Assembly (NCBI RefSeq): GCF_017562075.2
Contig: NC_054084.1
Location: forward strand, 23,462,285-23,526,284
Source of the DNA: Anopheles merus
Lineage: Eukaryota; Arthropoda; Insecta; Diptera; Culicidae
Reading direction: 5' to 3'
DNA length: 64,000 bases
This document shows, one piece after another, positions 27,991 to 38,225 of this stretch. The position numbers and the translations under genes are program-made. The first letter of the stretch is position 1. Each line of letters opens with the position of its first letter. A model generated the notes under the pieces. It searched no databases, was not told the DNA's origin, and saw only the letters and a list, made by a program, of their open reading frames with translations.

Positions 27991-29782
27991 CTGTTTCCTC
28001 TGTATTTTCACCTGATGGTTTCTTTAAATTTATTGTTCGAAAGTTTTCCCCAACATTAACAGTATATTTTATTAAAAATTCTGCCCCAAGTATTCCAGGA
28101 ACACCAAGTGTTCTTATAACATAAAATTTTGTTCGATACAACGATTTTCCAACGTATAAATTTATAAAAATTGAACCCACAGTGTCGGATAATGTTCCGT
28201 TAAAACTTGAAAACGTTACTTTATCCTGATAATCTATTGTAGAACACCCAAGCTCTTTTGCTAATTCCCAACTCAATGCATTCGAACATGCTCCCGAATC
28301 AATTAGATAATTAATCTTTTTTTTCTTTTCACTCTCTGATAAAATTTGAACCATCAGTTTACCTTCCGTAGTGAATGCTATATCTAGTGATTCATAATTG
28401 TGTATGTATTCACTATTTGTTATCGGATCCCTTTCGATTGTTTGTGCTTCTTCTGCCCTAAGGCAGAACAAATCAGTTTTAACGATGGGAACACTAGAAT
28501 TTTTATTTAGACCGACTAGTGTTCCGTGTTGTAGTTTTTTTTGATTTGTACTGTTAGGTGATTGGGGTTGATTATATGTATTTCTAAAATGGTTGTATTG
28601 AGAAGGCCCTTGTGGATGATTGTTTTGTGTTGGAGTATATTGTGAATAATTGTTTTGTGTTGGAATATGTTGTGCACCATAGCTTCTATACGGTGTTGGA
28701 AATCTTTTTGGCCGTGAAAAATTGTTGGTGTTGTTAGTAATGTTAGGATTGTATGTAGTGCTGTTATGTTGTGGTAGCCCAAAATGATTCGGGTCTGACA
28801 ATTGAGTGTTGTTAATATAATTATCGCAGCGTGTTCTACTATTATTCCGAAAATCTACATACTGCTGGTTTCTAGTAATACCGCGATTTTGGACATGTGG
28901 GCTGGATGAGCTTCCGTTATCAACACTATTGTGGATTGAATTGGTGAAAAGAGCATTGTTTATGGTGTCGTTTGTTTCGGAAATCATTGTACGATTTAAT
29001 CGTTCTTCTATTTTTCGGATGTGTTCTATTTGAACTATCTCTTCCTGGAGATATTCTAACAGTTCATTAAAATGTAAATGTTTGTTTGTTCTCGCGAGTG
29101 TTTGCAATTCTGGCTTCCTTAAACCGGCCAAAAAGTGAATTTTTAAATTTTTCATCGCGTATGAATCTTCCGTGTTATTTATGTCATTGTTGATGATTTG
29201 CTCTTTTAGTGTTAACACCCTTTCTTTGTATTCGGAGAAAGGTTCATTGACCCCTTGATGAAGCGTCTCAACTTGTTGAAAAATGGCTTCGATGTCAAAT
29301 TTTTCTCCAAATTGTTTAATCAATTTCATCTTCACCTTTTCCCACGTATCGTCCAAAATACGATTAAAAAAACCTGCTGCTTTTCCTTTTAACTTAAACA
29401 TAACTGTACGAATCAAATCCTCTTCAGCCTCTCCCTCCGGAATCTGATTTGCAAAATATTCGATCTGATACAAAAAACCATCCAGATCTCTTGCATCTCC
29501 GTAAAATTCAGGAATGCAAAGCATTGCCTGTTTAATGGGAAACTCGTAAGCCATGCTATTATGCGATCCGTTTATTGCTCTATCAAGTTCCGCGCTTTGA
29601 TTAAGAAGCTCTGCTTTAAGTATTTGAAGGCGTTCTTTGAAGCTATAATTTTTAGTTAAACACGCTTCACTAATTGTTGTTGAATTTAAATGATTTGCAG
29701 TCTGGGTGATACGAATATTTGTTATATTTTCGGTGTTAATTTGAACAGTTCTGTTCCTAAGAGCCAGAACTTTGTTGTTCAT
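27878..29782 (-). CDS. Gag-protease polyprotein
   Basis: 634 codons uninterrupted. Residues ~85-250 resemble the capsid region of 17.6/297-type gag (CIPEFYGDARDLDGFLYQIE, DDTWEKVKMKLIKQFG, FSEYKERVLTLKEQI). Residues ~290-430 are rich in Asn, Gln, Tyr, Pro and Ser with repeats such as PTQNNYSQYTPTQNNHPQ. No CCHC knuckle is visible. From ~490 a retropepsin follows: YLIDSGACSNALSW (active-site Asp at ~495) and GVPGILGAEFL. It forms the virus-like core and processes itself. The tail after residue ~600 is out of the pol frame. An open gag-protease beside a deleted pol suggests it may still supply or use structural proteins. Confidence 0.9.
   Translation of the reverse strand: MNNKVLALRNRTVQINTENITNIRITQTANHLNSTTISEACLTKNYSFKERLQILKAELLNQSAELDRAINGSHNSMAYEFPIKQAMLCIPEFYGDARDLDGFLYQIEYFANQIPEGEAEEDLIRTVMFKLKGKAAGFFNRILDDTWEKVKMKLIKQFGEKFDIEAIFQQVETLHQGVNEPFSEYKERVLTLKEQIINNDINNTEDSYAMKNLKIHFLAGLRKPELQTLARTNKHLHFNELLEYLQEEIVQIEHIRKIEERLNRTMISETNDTINNALFTNSIHNSVDNGSSSSPHVQNRGITRNQQYVDFRNNSRTRCDNYINNTQLSDPNHFGLPQHNSTTYNPNITNNTNNFSRPKRFPTPYRSYGAQHIPTQNNYSQYTPTQNNHPQGPSQYNHFRNTYNQPQSPNSTNQKKLQHGTLVGLNKNSSVPIVKTDLFCLRAEEAQTIERDPITNSEYIHNYESLDIAFTTEGKLMVQILSESEKKKKINYLIDSGACSNALSWELAKELGCSTIDYQDKVTFSSFNGTLSDTVGSIFINLYVGKSLYRTKFYVIRTLGVPGILGAEFLIKYTVNVGENFRTINLKKPSGENTEETEKNGNTIQILLSKIIILYHKIILNFSQILRSNLQIVI
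27983..27990 (-). promoter_or_regulatory. possible -1 frameshift site between protease and pol
   Basis: On the minus strand the gag-protease frame reads GAA-AAA-AAT-GGG. The heptamer A-AAA-AAT would allow a -1 slip into the pol frame, which stays open to the RT start. It could equally be a one-base deletion in an A run. No downstream structure was assessed. Confidence 0.4.
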
Positions 29783-30079
29783 TACCTTATATGTTATATG
29801 TACGAAAAAATATGTGACTATGATTAATAAAAAAAATCACTAAATAAAGGTTTTTTGTTTTTTTTTTTTGTACACTATAACTTATTCAAAATATTTTAAT
29901 AACTATGCACTTTACTATTAGGCCACTAACTATATGTATATTAAAATTAATTCACTAGCTATAATTACCACTATGACGCTGCGTTTTCCCTGCACCACTT
30001 ATCACTAAAATATTTACCGTTACCAAATTACCCGGGTTAAGAACACCAGCCAGAAATGACTTTATATGCGCTAAATTTT

Positions 30080-30101
30080 GCTCTTTACCGCTGTCACCAG
30101 A
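30080..30101 (-). promoter_or_regulatory. primer-binding site of the gypsy-type element
   Basis: Plus strand CTTTACCGCTGTCACCA then GA and the 5' LTR. The trailing CCA and the position fit a tRNA 3' end. It resembles a tRNA-Leu acceptor arm from memory; the isoacceptor is uncertain. Confidence 0.6.
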
Positions 30102-30411
30102 TGAAACGGTTAGAACTATTTGTTATAAATAAAATGCTAAATTTTATGCTCCCCAACACCAGAACTTTTATTTCAATTAACTACACTTCCGATCTAGCCA
30201 AGCACCGACACCAGAATCTCCTTCATCTTTTACCGCCATCGCCCGTTTGCTCCTTCGATCGTCAACCTTGTCCTCTCTCCATTCTCACGATGATCTTTCT
30301 CTCACATCCTCTCCTATTTCACGGTTCGTGTTCATTAGCCGCCTGTATGGATACGGCCGCCGTTATCAGCTGTCATCGACGGTCTATATCGTAGCGGCCA
30401 AGGTCGCTACA
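30102..30411 (-). repeat. 5' LTR of the gypsy-type element
   Basis: 310 bp. I found no difference from the LTR at 26685-26994, including across the translated frames. It ends at GAT 30412-30414 and the resumed BEL RT. Confidence 0.92.
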
Positions 30412-30909
30412 GATGCATTATGTATTGGGCTGAGCAGGGGGGGCAAGTAGCTCCAAAAGTGGCAACATCCATGAGGTATGTTTTTGGATCTTGGTCCTTT
30501 TCAAATCGGAACAAAAACCTCTGGCTGTGTGTGTCTTCTTTTTTAATGCGAATTTGGTTAAACATCATCTCTATGTCTCCTCCAAACGCAATTCGTCTTT
30601 GTCTGAATGTGCATAAAACTCGAGGAAGCATTACTAGCAAGTCAGGACCTTTTAGAAGTTGTGAGTTCAAGGACGTCCCACCTACCTTTGCTGCAGCATC
30701 CCAAACTAGCCGTTTTTTGTCGGTTTCTTTGGATGCGACACGATGTTAAGAGGAAGGTACCATACTCTGTTTGGATCAGCTGAACGGAGCTCTTCGGGTG
30801 ACGCTATATGGGCAAATCCGTTCTCCACATAGTCCCTTATCTGCTTATGTACCTCAATTTTAAGTTCAGGGTCTTTTTCTAACTTATTTTCCAGAGCAAA
30901 CAGTCGTTT
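30412..30909 (-). pseudogene. BEL reverse transcriptase N-terminal half
   Basis: Minus-strand RT text includes LNSQLLKGPDLLVMLPRVL, RIAFGGDIEMMFNQI (first catalytic Asp) and SQRFLFRFEK, with CSAQYIM at the insertion border. Upstream, 30675-30900 continues in another frame (RVWYLPL-type motif). The YVDD block would lie in the part lost or displaced around the insertion; I did not find it. Confidence 0.85.
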
Positions 30910-31593
30910 CTAGGCCATCGGTCTGCTGTCTGGGAAGCAAATACTATCATTTTTCCAAAGTAGACCGGTTATAATCCTACCGCCTATCTTAAATGAGGTT
31001 AAAATAGTTTTTGCTCTCTCTATTTCTTTAGGCTCCGGAATCGGGCCAGTAAACGTTCCTATATCGTCTAGCAAAAATTGTTGTCGTAGCAATTCGTTTA
31101 GTTCGCGGTCAACTTCTACCTTTGCTGTACCCTCCATTGTTGATTGTTGTGGAATCATCAATTCCTCTTGTAGATCCGTGTTAGCTCCCTCATCGCGATG
31201 GGGTTCGTGGGAGCTCTCCGGTAGGATCTCTTGTAGAAGATCGTCTTGCGTACCCTCTTCGCGGATGTCTCCGCGGGAACTCTCTTCTAGTTGCCGGTGG
31301 ATTTGATGCTTTCCCAGCATCGTCCTTCCTGTCTTCGGGTTGTTTGTCCCGTAGATGGCCCAGCCCAGGGCGCTCCTCAGAGGTCGGATCAGTTCCACAT
31401 CATTAATTACGATCAGCAAGGATGGTTTCGCGTGCTCCAGTGATGACGTTGGAAGGTGCTGCAAGTGTAGGAAAGATCTTATCAGTGCGTCGTAATTCAC
31501 GTTATTGGACGGTAGACTTAGCTGTTTCACGGTGTGGACGGCCGCTATAGAATAGCGCCGCCCTTCCCCCTTCGCTGATATCTGGAAGCTCAC
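30910..31593 (-). pseudogene. BEL protease/linker region
   Basis: 227 codons. RPLRSALGWAIYGTN matches the end of the BEL/Pao A17-type aspartic protease region. A Glu-rich linker follows (REEGTQDDLLQEILPESS), then ELLRQQFLLDDIG, and KIGGRIITGLLWK just before RT. The protease active-site Asp is not present; it is presumably lost in the junction deletion with gag at 31593/31594. Confidence 0.8.
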
Positions 31594-31870
31594 TCATCGC
31601 GATTTCTTCCCTCCTCCTCGGAGGAGGGGGGGGGGGTTCATACGCGGTCGTGTAGCGGGAAGTTTTTCCACCAAGTCTGCTAGTAGCTCAGGGTTGTTGA
31701 AGTGACTTCGCATATTGCTGAGCGTCTGGTGATCACACAAGTTTACTACTTCTAGTCCGTACGTGATTAGACTATTCAACTGTTCGGGTTTCGGTGGATC
31801 TAACCTCCGCACACTATCCGTAAGCTGCCTTATCAGTTGAGCCGGCTTTCCAAAAAGCTTCTCCAATCGC
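31594..31870 (-). pseudogene. BEL gag fragment
   Basis: 90 codons: LFGKPAQLIRQLTDSVRRLD and TYGLEVVNLCDHQTLSNM match the DUF1759-type gag of BEL/Pao elements. It is truncated at both ends. A G run at 31628-31637 corresponds to a Pro-rich break near the deletion joint. Confidence 0.85.
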
Positions 31871-32984
31871 TTGATGATAAGAGATTAGTGATGAGAATAG
31901 TTCCGAAAATTAAGGAACGGAACGAACGTGCCAATCTTGAGAAAAAGAACGGAACGCGGAACGCAGGTTCAAGATGACCTGCCATGGTTACGCTTTTTTC
32001 AGTTGCTCTCTTTATATATGGTTAGCTTGAAAGTATTTATTGAATATTGTGTATTATATTTTTTGTGCAGTAATCACACAGTTTCAACTAAAACAAAGCT
32101 AAATAATAGTTTACTGAATGTGTAAAATTATTATTCTACTAAATTAAAACGCTTAACTTAAGTAGCCCGCTATACAGTTCCTTTTTATTTTAAAGGTTAA
32201 GGCATTTTGTTGTTTTTGTTTTTACTAAAATTAAGCATTATTCCCTTTTCCCTATACTTCTAAATAAAAAAATAAATCAGAAATTTGTTGCAACGCATAT
32301 GAAATTTTGATGCAAAATCAAAAAGCTTACAAGTTTAATCGGCTTTTTAAATTTTGTATGGATTAAATTACACTACACTGATTTAATTAATATTTCTGAA
32401 CAGAAGCAGATAGCATCGAATAACATTGGTTTATATAAAATAAATAGACTGTTGGTTCTGAAGGGTTGACATTATACTGTACGGTGAACTACCGGTGCGA
32501 AAGTGTCTGGTAGTGCACTTTAATGGTCCATAAGAATAGCGCTGTTTCACGGGGCGATAAACGGCGTTAAAGAAATTATTGCGGAAGGCACCCTAAATAT
32601 TTAGTTGCACAAAGAAGATCTCAGGAAAAAATTAAGAGTTCATTGGAGATGCATGCGCAACGAAGCAGCTAAGCACCCAACACATAGCAATTCATTGACT
32701 ACCACAATCCAGCCCAAATAACGCACCTATACTGATAACATCCATATGGCAGAAGAGAAACATTTCATTCATTGCGCTCACCGCTAGTGCAGGAATGTCT
32801 CTTTAAATTTTGGTGATTAACTTCCCACCAATCACAAATCTCTATCCTTTTCTGGCTTCATGGCTCAGGTGTTGTACCGTTATCTCTTTGACTGAGAGAG
32901 TATGGCTTGCGCTGTTATCACTCACATAGACAGAATGTGTGTGTGTGTGTCCATACTAGAAAGAAGCAAAAGAGAAGAGAACGC
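31871..32984. other. non-coding, AT-rich
   Basis: No gene or recognisable repeat apart from GGAACGGAACGAACG / GGAACGCGGAACG stutters at 31913-31965 next to the truncated BEL end. A similar AAGGAACGGAACTAG piece occurs at 41717-41732. Confidence 0.5.
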
Positions 32985-33370
32985 CGTTCTTTACCGGAAC
33001 GAAAAGAACGCTGAGAGAAACAGTTTCAGATTTTATCTGCTTCCTTTGTACGTACCAAATCGGCCCATCGTACGAAAGAGAGCAGATGATCGTGCGTTCC
33101 AGACTGGATCGAAAAGAACGCTGAGAGAAACAGGTTTAAATTGAACCGGCAAACCGGCTCATCAATACAAAGAGAGTAGAATGTCGTGCGTGCTAGGCCG
33201 GATCGCAATAAGCACTGAGAGCAACCGGCCCAGCACAGATCGCCGAGAACGCTGAGAGCAGCCGGTCGGATCGATAAGATCGGATCGATAAGATCGTTGA
33301 TAACAGTCGGTTCAGGTCTGATCGCAAAGAACGGTAGGAGCAACAGGTTCAGTTTGAACCTGCTTGAGTA
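32985..33370. repeat. diverged tandem repeats, AAGAACGCTGAGAG core
   Basis: The core AAAGAACGCTGAGAGAAACAG or relatives recurs at about 33004, 33114, 33206, 33246 and 33327, each followed by a CGGTTC or GGCCGG word and preceded by GATCG. Unit length is irregular, from about 40 to 110 bp. GATCGATAAGATCG is doubled at 33269-33298. Minus-strand ORFs of 106 and 137 codons across it are repeat by-products. Confidence 0.65.
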
Positions 33371-33982
33371 AAACATAAGGATCGCGGTCCTGATGCTTGC
33401 ATGCTGGAACGGATCGCACCTGGCAGGTTCGGAACGCAACGCGCATCACTAGCACCGAGTGCATGTATGGCTGCGTACTGCGCACAGCATTAGACCGCGG
33501 TTGCACCGTGCAACCAGACATCTCGCCAAATGGCGTCGCGCCGTGAAGCGTGAAGCCAAATTCGAGGGCATTCGATGATAGTTTATAACAGGTCCATACA
33601 AAACCAAACTGTTTCTCGGCGAATATTTTCATGTGATGTGTGGACGCGTGATAAATTTGGCATTTCCTACGATGTCATCGCACCATACAAGATGACAGCT
33701 GGGTACATACATTTAGGCGAAATGTTTTAACCATGTTGAATTTGGATATTTTTTCACGCTTCACGAATTCACATCGGAAACCTGCCGCTCTTCCTTCTTT
33801 GCGATTCATATATCAATTGTCTAGAATTATTAACCGTTATGAAAACTGTACGTGGGCTTCTTTTATTACCCTACTATACGGTGACGTGAAGTAAGTAACT
33901 TATGAACATTAATGTAGATTATAATTCAATGAATTAAACATGAAATTTGATCAAACATTAATAATCATTTCGGTCTTTACAG
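33371..33982. other. non-coding, presumed intron
   Basis: No transposon signature. AGTAAGTAAC near 33893 resembles a donor, but I found no convincing exon before it. This sequence leads directly into the mini-exon at 33983, so part may be old intron. Confidence 0.4.
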
Positions 33983-34018
33983 GCAACGCAACCGGCAGCA
34001 ATTGCAGCAAGTAGTGGT
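33983..34018 (+). CDS. 36-nt phase-0 mini-exon
   Basis: The acceptor TCGGTCTTTACAG precedes GCAACGCAACCGGCAGCAAT and the exon ends AGTGGT before GTAAGT. It encodes ATQPAAIAASSG, is Ala-rich like the large exons, and its 36 nt keep frame. Alone the call would be weak. It is supported by the same strand, same phase and the same strong GTAAGT donor as the exons at 8141 and 41645. Position relative to the other exons fits one transcript. Confidence 0.5.
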
Positions 34019-35263
34019 GTAAGTATTATTGTTAATTTACATTTCATTTATTGATTGAAAATTGTTTGCCTCAAGGGCTATAGAATTGCATAATTAGTAC
34101 TTATATACTATCTCTAACCGTAAAGCTGACCCTAATCTAAAATAAATACGGTCCAATTAAACAAAGATAGAGAAGTAAATATTTAGAAAATAAAAAAAAT
34201 GTATGGAGAAAGAAAAAATCTGATTTGCCAGGTCACAACTGAACAGATAAGACACAAACAAAACAAAGGAACAGAAGTTGGAAAGAGTAAGAATAGATAA
34301 AACGACAGACAGCTTAAAAATAAAAGACACTTACGTAAGACCATTAAGGGGGTAAGAGGTAAGGCGAGAACAGAGACGGTTACGAAAGGAGAATAGAGAC
34401 ATAGAGAACTCAAAGAGGGGAGCTCGCTCGCTATCCCAATCACAGGCCGCAGCAAAGCTCTCCTGCGGTGGGCCCTCCCCTGTATCGAAGAGTCTTTGTA
34501 GTCAGAGAGCCTTGTCTGAACAGAATCTCGTCTTTCTCTTTGGTTACCGGTAGATGTATATATGGTTGTGGGTTGATCATCATCTCCATCAGAACCCACA
34601 CAATGCCCACACAATGCCAGGGGTGTCATCGAAGAATCTGGAACCACAGCTTCATGATGATGAAGTACGAGAATCGATGTACCGCGATCTTCTTCATTTA
34701 GTTCTGCGATATGCTGGTCCTCGGGCCAAGCTCGATTGCGTACCGTTTCCACGAACGGCTTGTGAATTATTTCCTTGCCATGATCGATCTCTTGTGATGT
34801 CATCGTACTCTCTGCATCGTAGTGGATCATTGGCTGATTATGCGGCGCTTCGTATCCTTTCACGTTCATCCCGAAGACAGACCCAGCCACCTCGGTATTG
34901 ATTGCCATTGGTTCGTTGCTTCGACCCATTTTGCGCCATAGTGATATTAGTAGACGGCTATTATTGGAACCTCGCACCAAAGGTATCCAACTACCTGTCA
35001 TAAACGGGATATTTGAAGCGAGCGTAGGCGTAAAACGAACAAGACACCAAGCGTAACTGAAGAAATGGGTTAAAAAGAGCCGCAAGACAGGAAGGAGCCT
35101 ATTTTCTAAACCAACCGCGGAAAACCGACAAATTTTTTGGCGCGTAATATTGAAGTAAATCGTTTTGGCAAGAAATTTTATCCGCCTTGGTTTTAGTTCC
35201 CAACGGCTATGATCGAGACCAATTACAGGGCTGTTACAGGTAGCGCTGATTTTGCGGATTTTA
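34019..35263. other. non-coding; 362-codon minus ORF of doubtful status
   Basis: The minus frame 34183-35271 is open for 362 codons but shows no domain. Its last 90 residues are a Leu/Phe/Ser/Cys-rich stretch from purine-rich DNA on the plus strand, and its middle gives unrelated peptides. The region 34440-34960 has retroelement-like composition with the word CACACAATGCC repeated at 34598-34618. I do not call a gene. Confidence 0.4.
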
Positions 35264-36712
35264 CTCTTCATCGGCGCGGATTTTACGAGACGGAGGTATT
35301 CTCGAAAAAGAGGTTATTAGGACCATACACGCAGTAATGAAGAATGAATCGTTCAACTCCGCTGAAAAGGACACCAAGGTGTTACGCTCGATTGCACCAA
35401 ATGATTTAAAGGGTTTCAGTTTGTATCGGCAGAAAATGACCGATATGCTCAATTACGCTATCGGACCATTCTTCAGGGATCTTTTCTTGAAGGATGTACG
35501 GGATCGAAGGATTGGGGGATAGATTATTAGCTGTTGTTCGATGAAACCGAAGGAAACAACAGACTCAAGGAAATGGAAGTGACGGTGAAATATTTTTCAA
35601 GCCACCAGACGAAGCTGATGTTCTTCCATCTGAATTCCGCTTTTCTCGGTAAAGCAACAGCTAATATTCTTTTGGGCGAAATTCTCGATGGACTGGAAGC
35701 TGCTAAACTCCCTTTCGACCACTTTGTCATGATAAGCAGGGATGGCCCAAAAGTCAACCAAAGCCTTGAGCGCAAAGTGAACAGCAAGCTGGTTCGAGAA
35801 AGAGGATTCCAGCTAGTTGACACAGGATCATGCCCAGCCCATATCATACACAATGGTGTTAAGTATGTCTTGAAAGAATTTGGGATTGAGGTGTCTGAGT
35901 TGGCGAAGGTAGTTTACTACTATTTTGATGTACCATCCAAGTTAGAAGAATTAGAAAAAAGTTGCAAGGAAAAACCAAAAAAGTTCGTAAAATTTGTTGA
36001 AATTGGGGGCACGTTGGGTAATGTTGGGCAATGCAGCGCAGGTTCTACTAACGAACTTTTTGCATTGAAAGCCAAATTGACTCAATCGGAAAGGAAAAAA
36101 TGAGTTATTATGAAGAGATTATTGTTAGGATACTGTCTATAAAAGGTATCAAGTCCTTAATTCAATTAAATTTCTGGAAACCAATGATTTCGTACTTTTT
36201 CAAATTTACGAATATATAAAATTTTTTATGTCGTGTTGGTTAGCAAAAATTTATGAAGTAGAAAAGATAGAGACTGTTTTTGAAACTAAACATTTGGAAA
36301 TAGACAGTGGATTAAAAAAAGTTGACGAGATAATTTTGCCCAGTTATTTATCTAAGTATGAAACAAATGAACAGGACCACTCTTAAAGAAGGTATGAAAA
36401 AGTATGTGGTAAAATTAGTAACATATTTGCTTGAGAATAACATTCCCCACGAATTTTACCATCTCGTTTCATACATGAAACCTACAAAGGTTTTCTCCAT
36501 TAAAACAGAGGAAAAAATGTTGAAACTAGCACGATTTTAAACTCGACAAAGTGCGTGTTTTTGAAGAAATTGTGGTACTACAACATTTGAAGCATTCCCT
36601 TCCACCTTAATAATGATGATTTGGAGTTTTATGCTGTTCTTTTCCGGCAGCATAATTTCATTGAACTAAAAAAAACTGTTTCAAATTGTCATCACCATTT
36701 CCCATTCCAATG
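35264..36712 (+). pseudogene. hAT-like transposase relic, copy 1
   Basis: Broken frames encode a ZBED/FAM200-like hAT-type transposase. FNSAEKDTKVLRSIAPND comes first, then LLFDET near 35540, then HFVMISRDGPKVNQS and LVDTGSCPAHIIHNG, features of the hAT catalytic core. The piece 35534-36103 is open for 189 codons; WL-type sequence after residue 165 is frame-broken. Downstream 36358-36540 continues with VVKLVTYLLENNIPHEF. The relic ends at 36712 where a non-LTR element begins. Copy 2 at 42278-43860 is about 95% alike by eye and longer at the 3' end. Confidence 0.75.
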
Positions 36713-36719
36713 CTGAGGA

Positions 36720-38209
36720 TGATCAGTACGCTTGTAAACGTCAAAGCGAGAGGACGTGTTTTGACCAATTTGCAAGCCATCATGAGCAAGTTTCAGCGGT
36801 ACGGAAGTAATACCTTCCGTATCGATTATTCGGAAGCTCCTATTAGACCAACGCGAGACGAAACGGCAGATTTTCTGTTTACCGTTCTTAAAACTGGCGC
36901 GGATGTCTCGATGGTGTAACGGAACACTGCACAAAGTGCAGTATATGTTACCATGCCAACACTCGAACGTGCATTGGCCATAGTGAACGAGCACAACGGG
37001 AAACACTTCGTCACGCACGAGGGGAAGCAGCACAAGATCGCAATCGAGATGGTGGATGATGCGACAGAGGTGAAAGTGCGCGATCTGCCACCAGGGATTC
37101 CCGACGCGGATGTTGTTGCTGAACTGGGCGGTTTTGGTGAGGTACTCACGATTGTTCCCGGCGTTTGGGGCGCAGAAACGCGGCTAGCTGGGATCCCGTC
37201 GGGTGTGTGCATTGTCCGCATTAAACTGGCTAAGCCCATACCATCTTTCATCACTGTGTGCGGAGAGGTGACAGGGGTGATCTACCGAGGACAACAACAA
37301 ACGTGTCGTCACTGCAATGAAGCCGTACACCATGGTCTCAGCTGCATCCAAAACCGCGTGTGTCACTTTCGGAACAACGAAAAATCATACGCTGGAGCCG
37401 TACGGCAGACTCCCACACCAACAGAAGTTACAACTTCACCATCAGTGGCAGGCACTAACACTAAAGGACGCGGACGTAGAGGAAAGGCAAGAATCACTAC
37501 GCTTACTAATACAACACCGCCCTCGTCAAGTGCTGCTCAAAACACAGCACCGCAACGTCCAGCAGGCGCATCAAAAATAGCTAACCGACTGGTCATCCCG
37601 ATCGTGCCGGTTTCTAACGTTCGGCCGTCAAGCCCGAAACCGAACAAAAAAGCCAGGGAAGAGCAACCCCAAGGAAAAGCGAATTTTAATTATTCTGCTT
37701 CAAGCACTACGGTGGTTGCTATGCATGCTGCAGTTACGTCAGCCACAGCCTCTGCCACCGCTCCTGCCGCTGTTCCTGCCGACGCTCCTGCCGACGCTCC
37801 TGCTGCCGCTCCTGCCGCTGTTCCTGCCGCCGCTCTTGCCGCCGCTCCTGCCGCTGCTGCTGCTGTTGCTCCTGTCGCTGCTCCTGCCGCTGCAACTGCT
37901 GCTTCTGCTGCCGCTGCACCTGCTGCTTCTGCTGCCGCTGCCGCTACTGATGCCACCGTTCTAGCCGCCACGGCAAACGAACATATGAGAGTGGACTGCA
38001 CGGCGGTAATGTTCAAAGCACCGCTCATAATTCCTTCCTCCTCCTTTCCCATCTGCTCCTTAGATGAACAGTTTGCGGTAAAACGCAAACAATTTCCGGA
38101 GACGGATAACGAGAGTGACGCCTCAAGTTCATCAACACTTAGCTTTACGAGCGTGACCAAGCGCAAGCCTGGTCGGCCTCCCAAGCGGCTCACCACTACA
38201 CAACCATGA
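36720..38209 (+). pseudogene. ORF1 protein of the Tx1/L1-like element
   Basis: The N-terminal part (YGSNTFRIDYSEAPIRPTRD, 36780-36919) ends in a stop and frame change before the 418-codon ORF at 36953. That ORF has an RRM-like fold region (TEVKVRDLPPGIPDADVVAE), then a Cys/His knuckle (CRHCNEAVHHGLSC, about residues 117-130), a basic linker, and a long Ala/Pro/Asp tract of about 90 residues at 37730-37980. ORF1 proteins bind element RNA. The Ala/Pro tract, from GCTCCTGCCG repeats, looks expanded. Confidence 0.75.
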
Positions 38210-38225
38210 TTTTAATTTTGTTTCA

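Larger units (their letters stand above)
26685..30411 (-). mobile_element. gypsy-type LTR element with gag-protease but no RT core
   Basis: 3,727 bp, inserted in the BEL RT. It has two 310-bp LTRs with TG...CA ends and apparently equal sequence, and a 3-bp GAT repeat at 26682-26684 and 30412-30414. Excision in silico rejoins the BEL codons MHRNAHEY. The internal region has a long gag-protease ORF and the first part of pol, but the RT palm, RNase H and integrase are deleted. The matched LTRs point to a recent insertion, which must have been helped in trans. Confidence 0.9.
24053..31870 (-). mobile_element. BEL/Pao retrotransposon, 5'-truncated and interrupted
   Basis: The minus strand from about 31866 downward carries gag, an A17-type protease region, RT, RNase H, integrase H2C2, integrase core and a C-terminal DUF5641-like domain in BEL/Pao order. 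It is interrupted at 26685-30411 by a gypsy-type element and lacks its 5' LTR. The gag-protease junction is deleted, and several frameshifts and stops break pol. It is inactive. Confidence 0.9.

Noticed and set aside
33780..33900. Extra exon ending at AAGTAAGTAAC near 33892
   Set aside because: The frame-compatible acceptor upstream is poor, and the phase does not match the phase-0 series.
34183..35271. 362-codon minus-strand gene
   Set aside because: No domain, compositional breaks along its length and a low-complexity hydrophobic end; probably an open frame by chance in repeat-derived DNA.
36953..38209. Ala/Pro-rich tract at 37730-37980 as a relative of the Ala-rich exons
   Set aside because: It is embedded in the ORF1 of a non-LTR element, uses GCTCCTGCCG units rather than GCTGCTGAA, and has no flanking splice sites.
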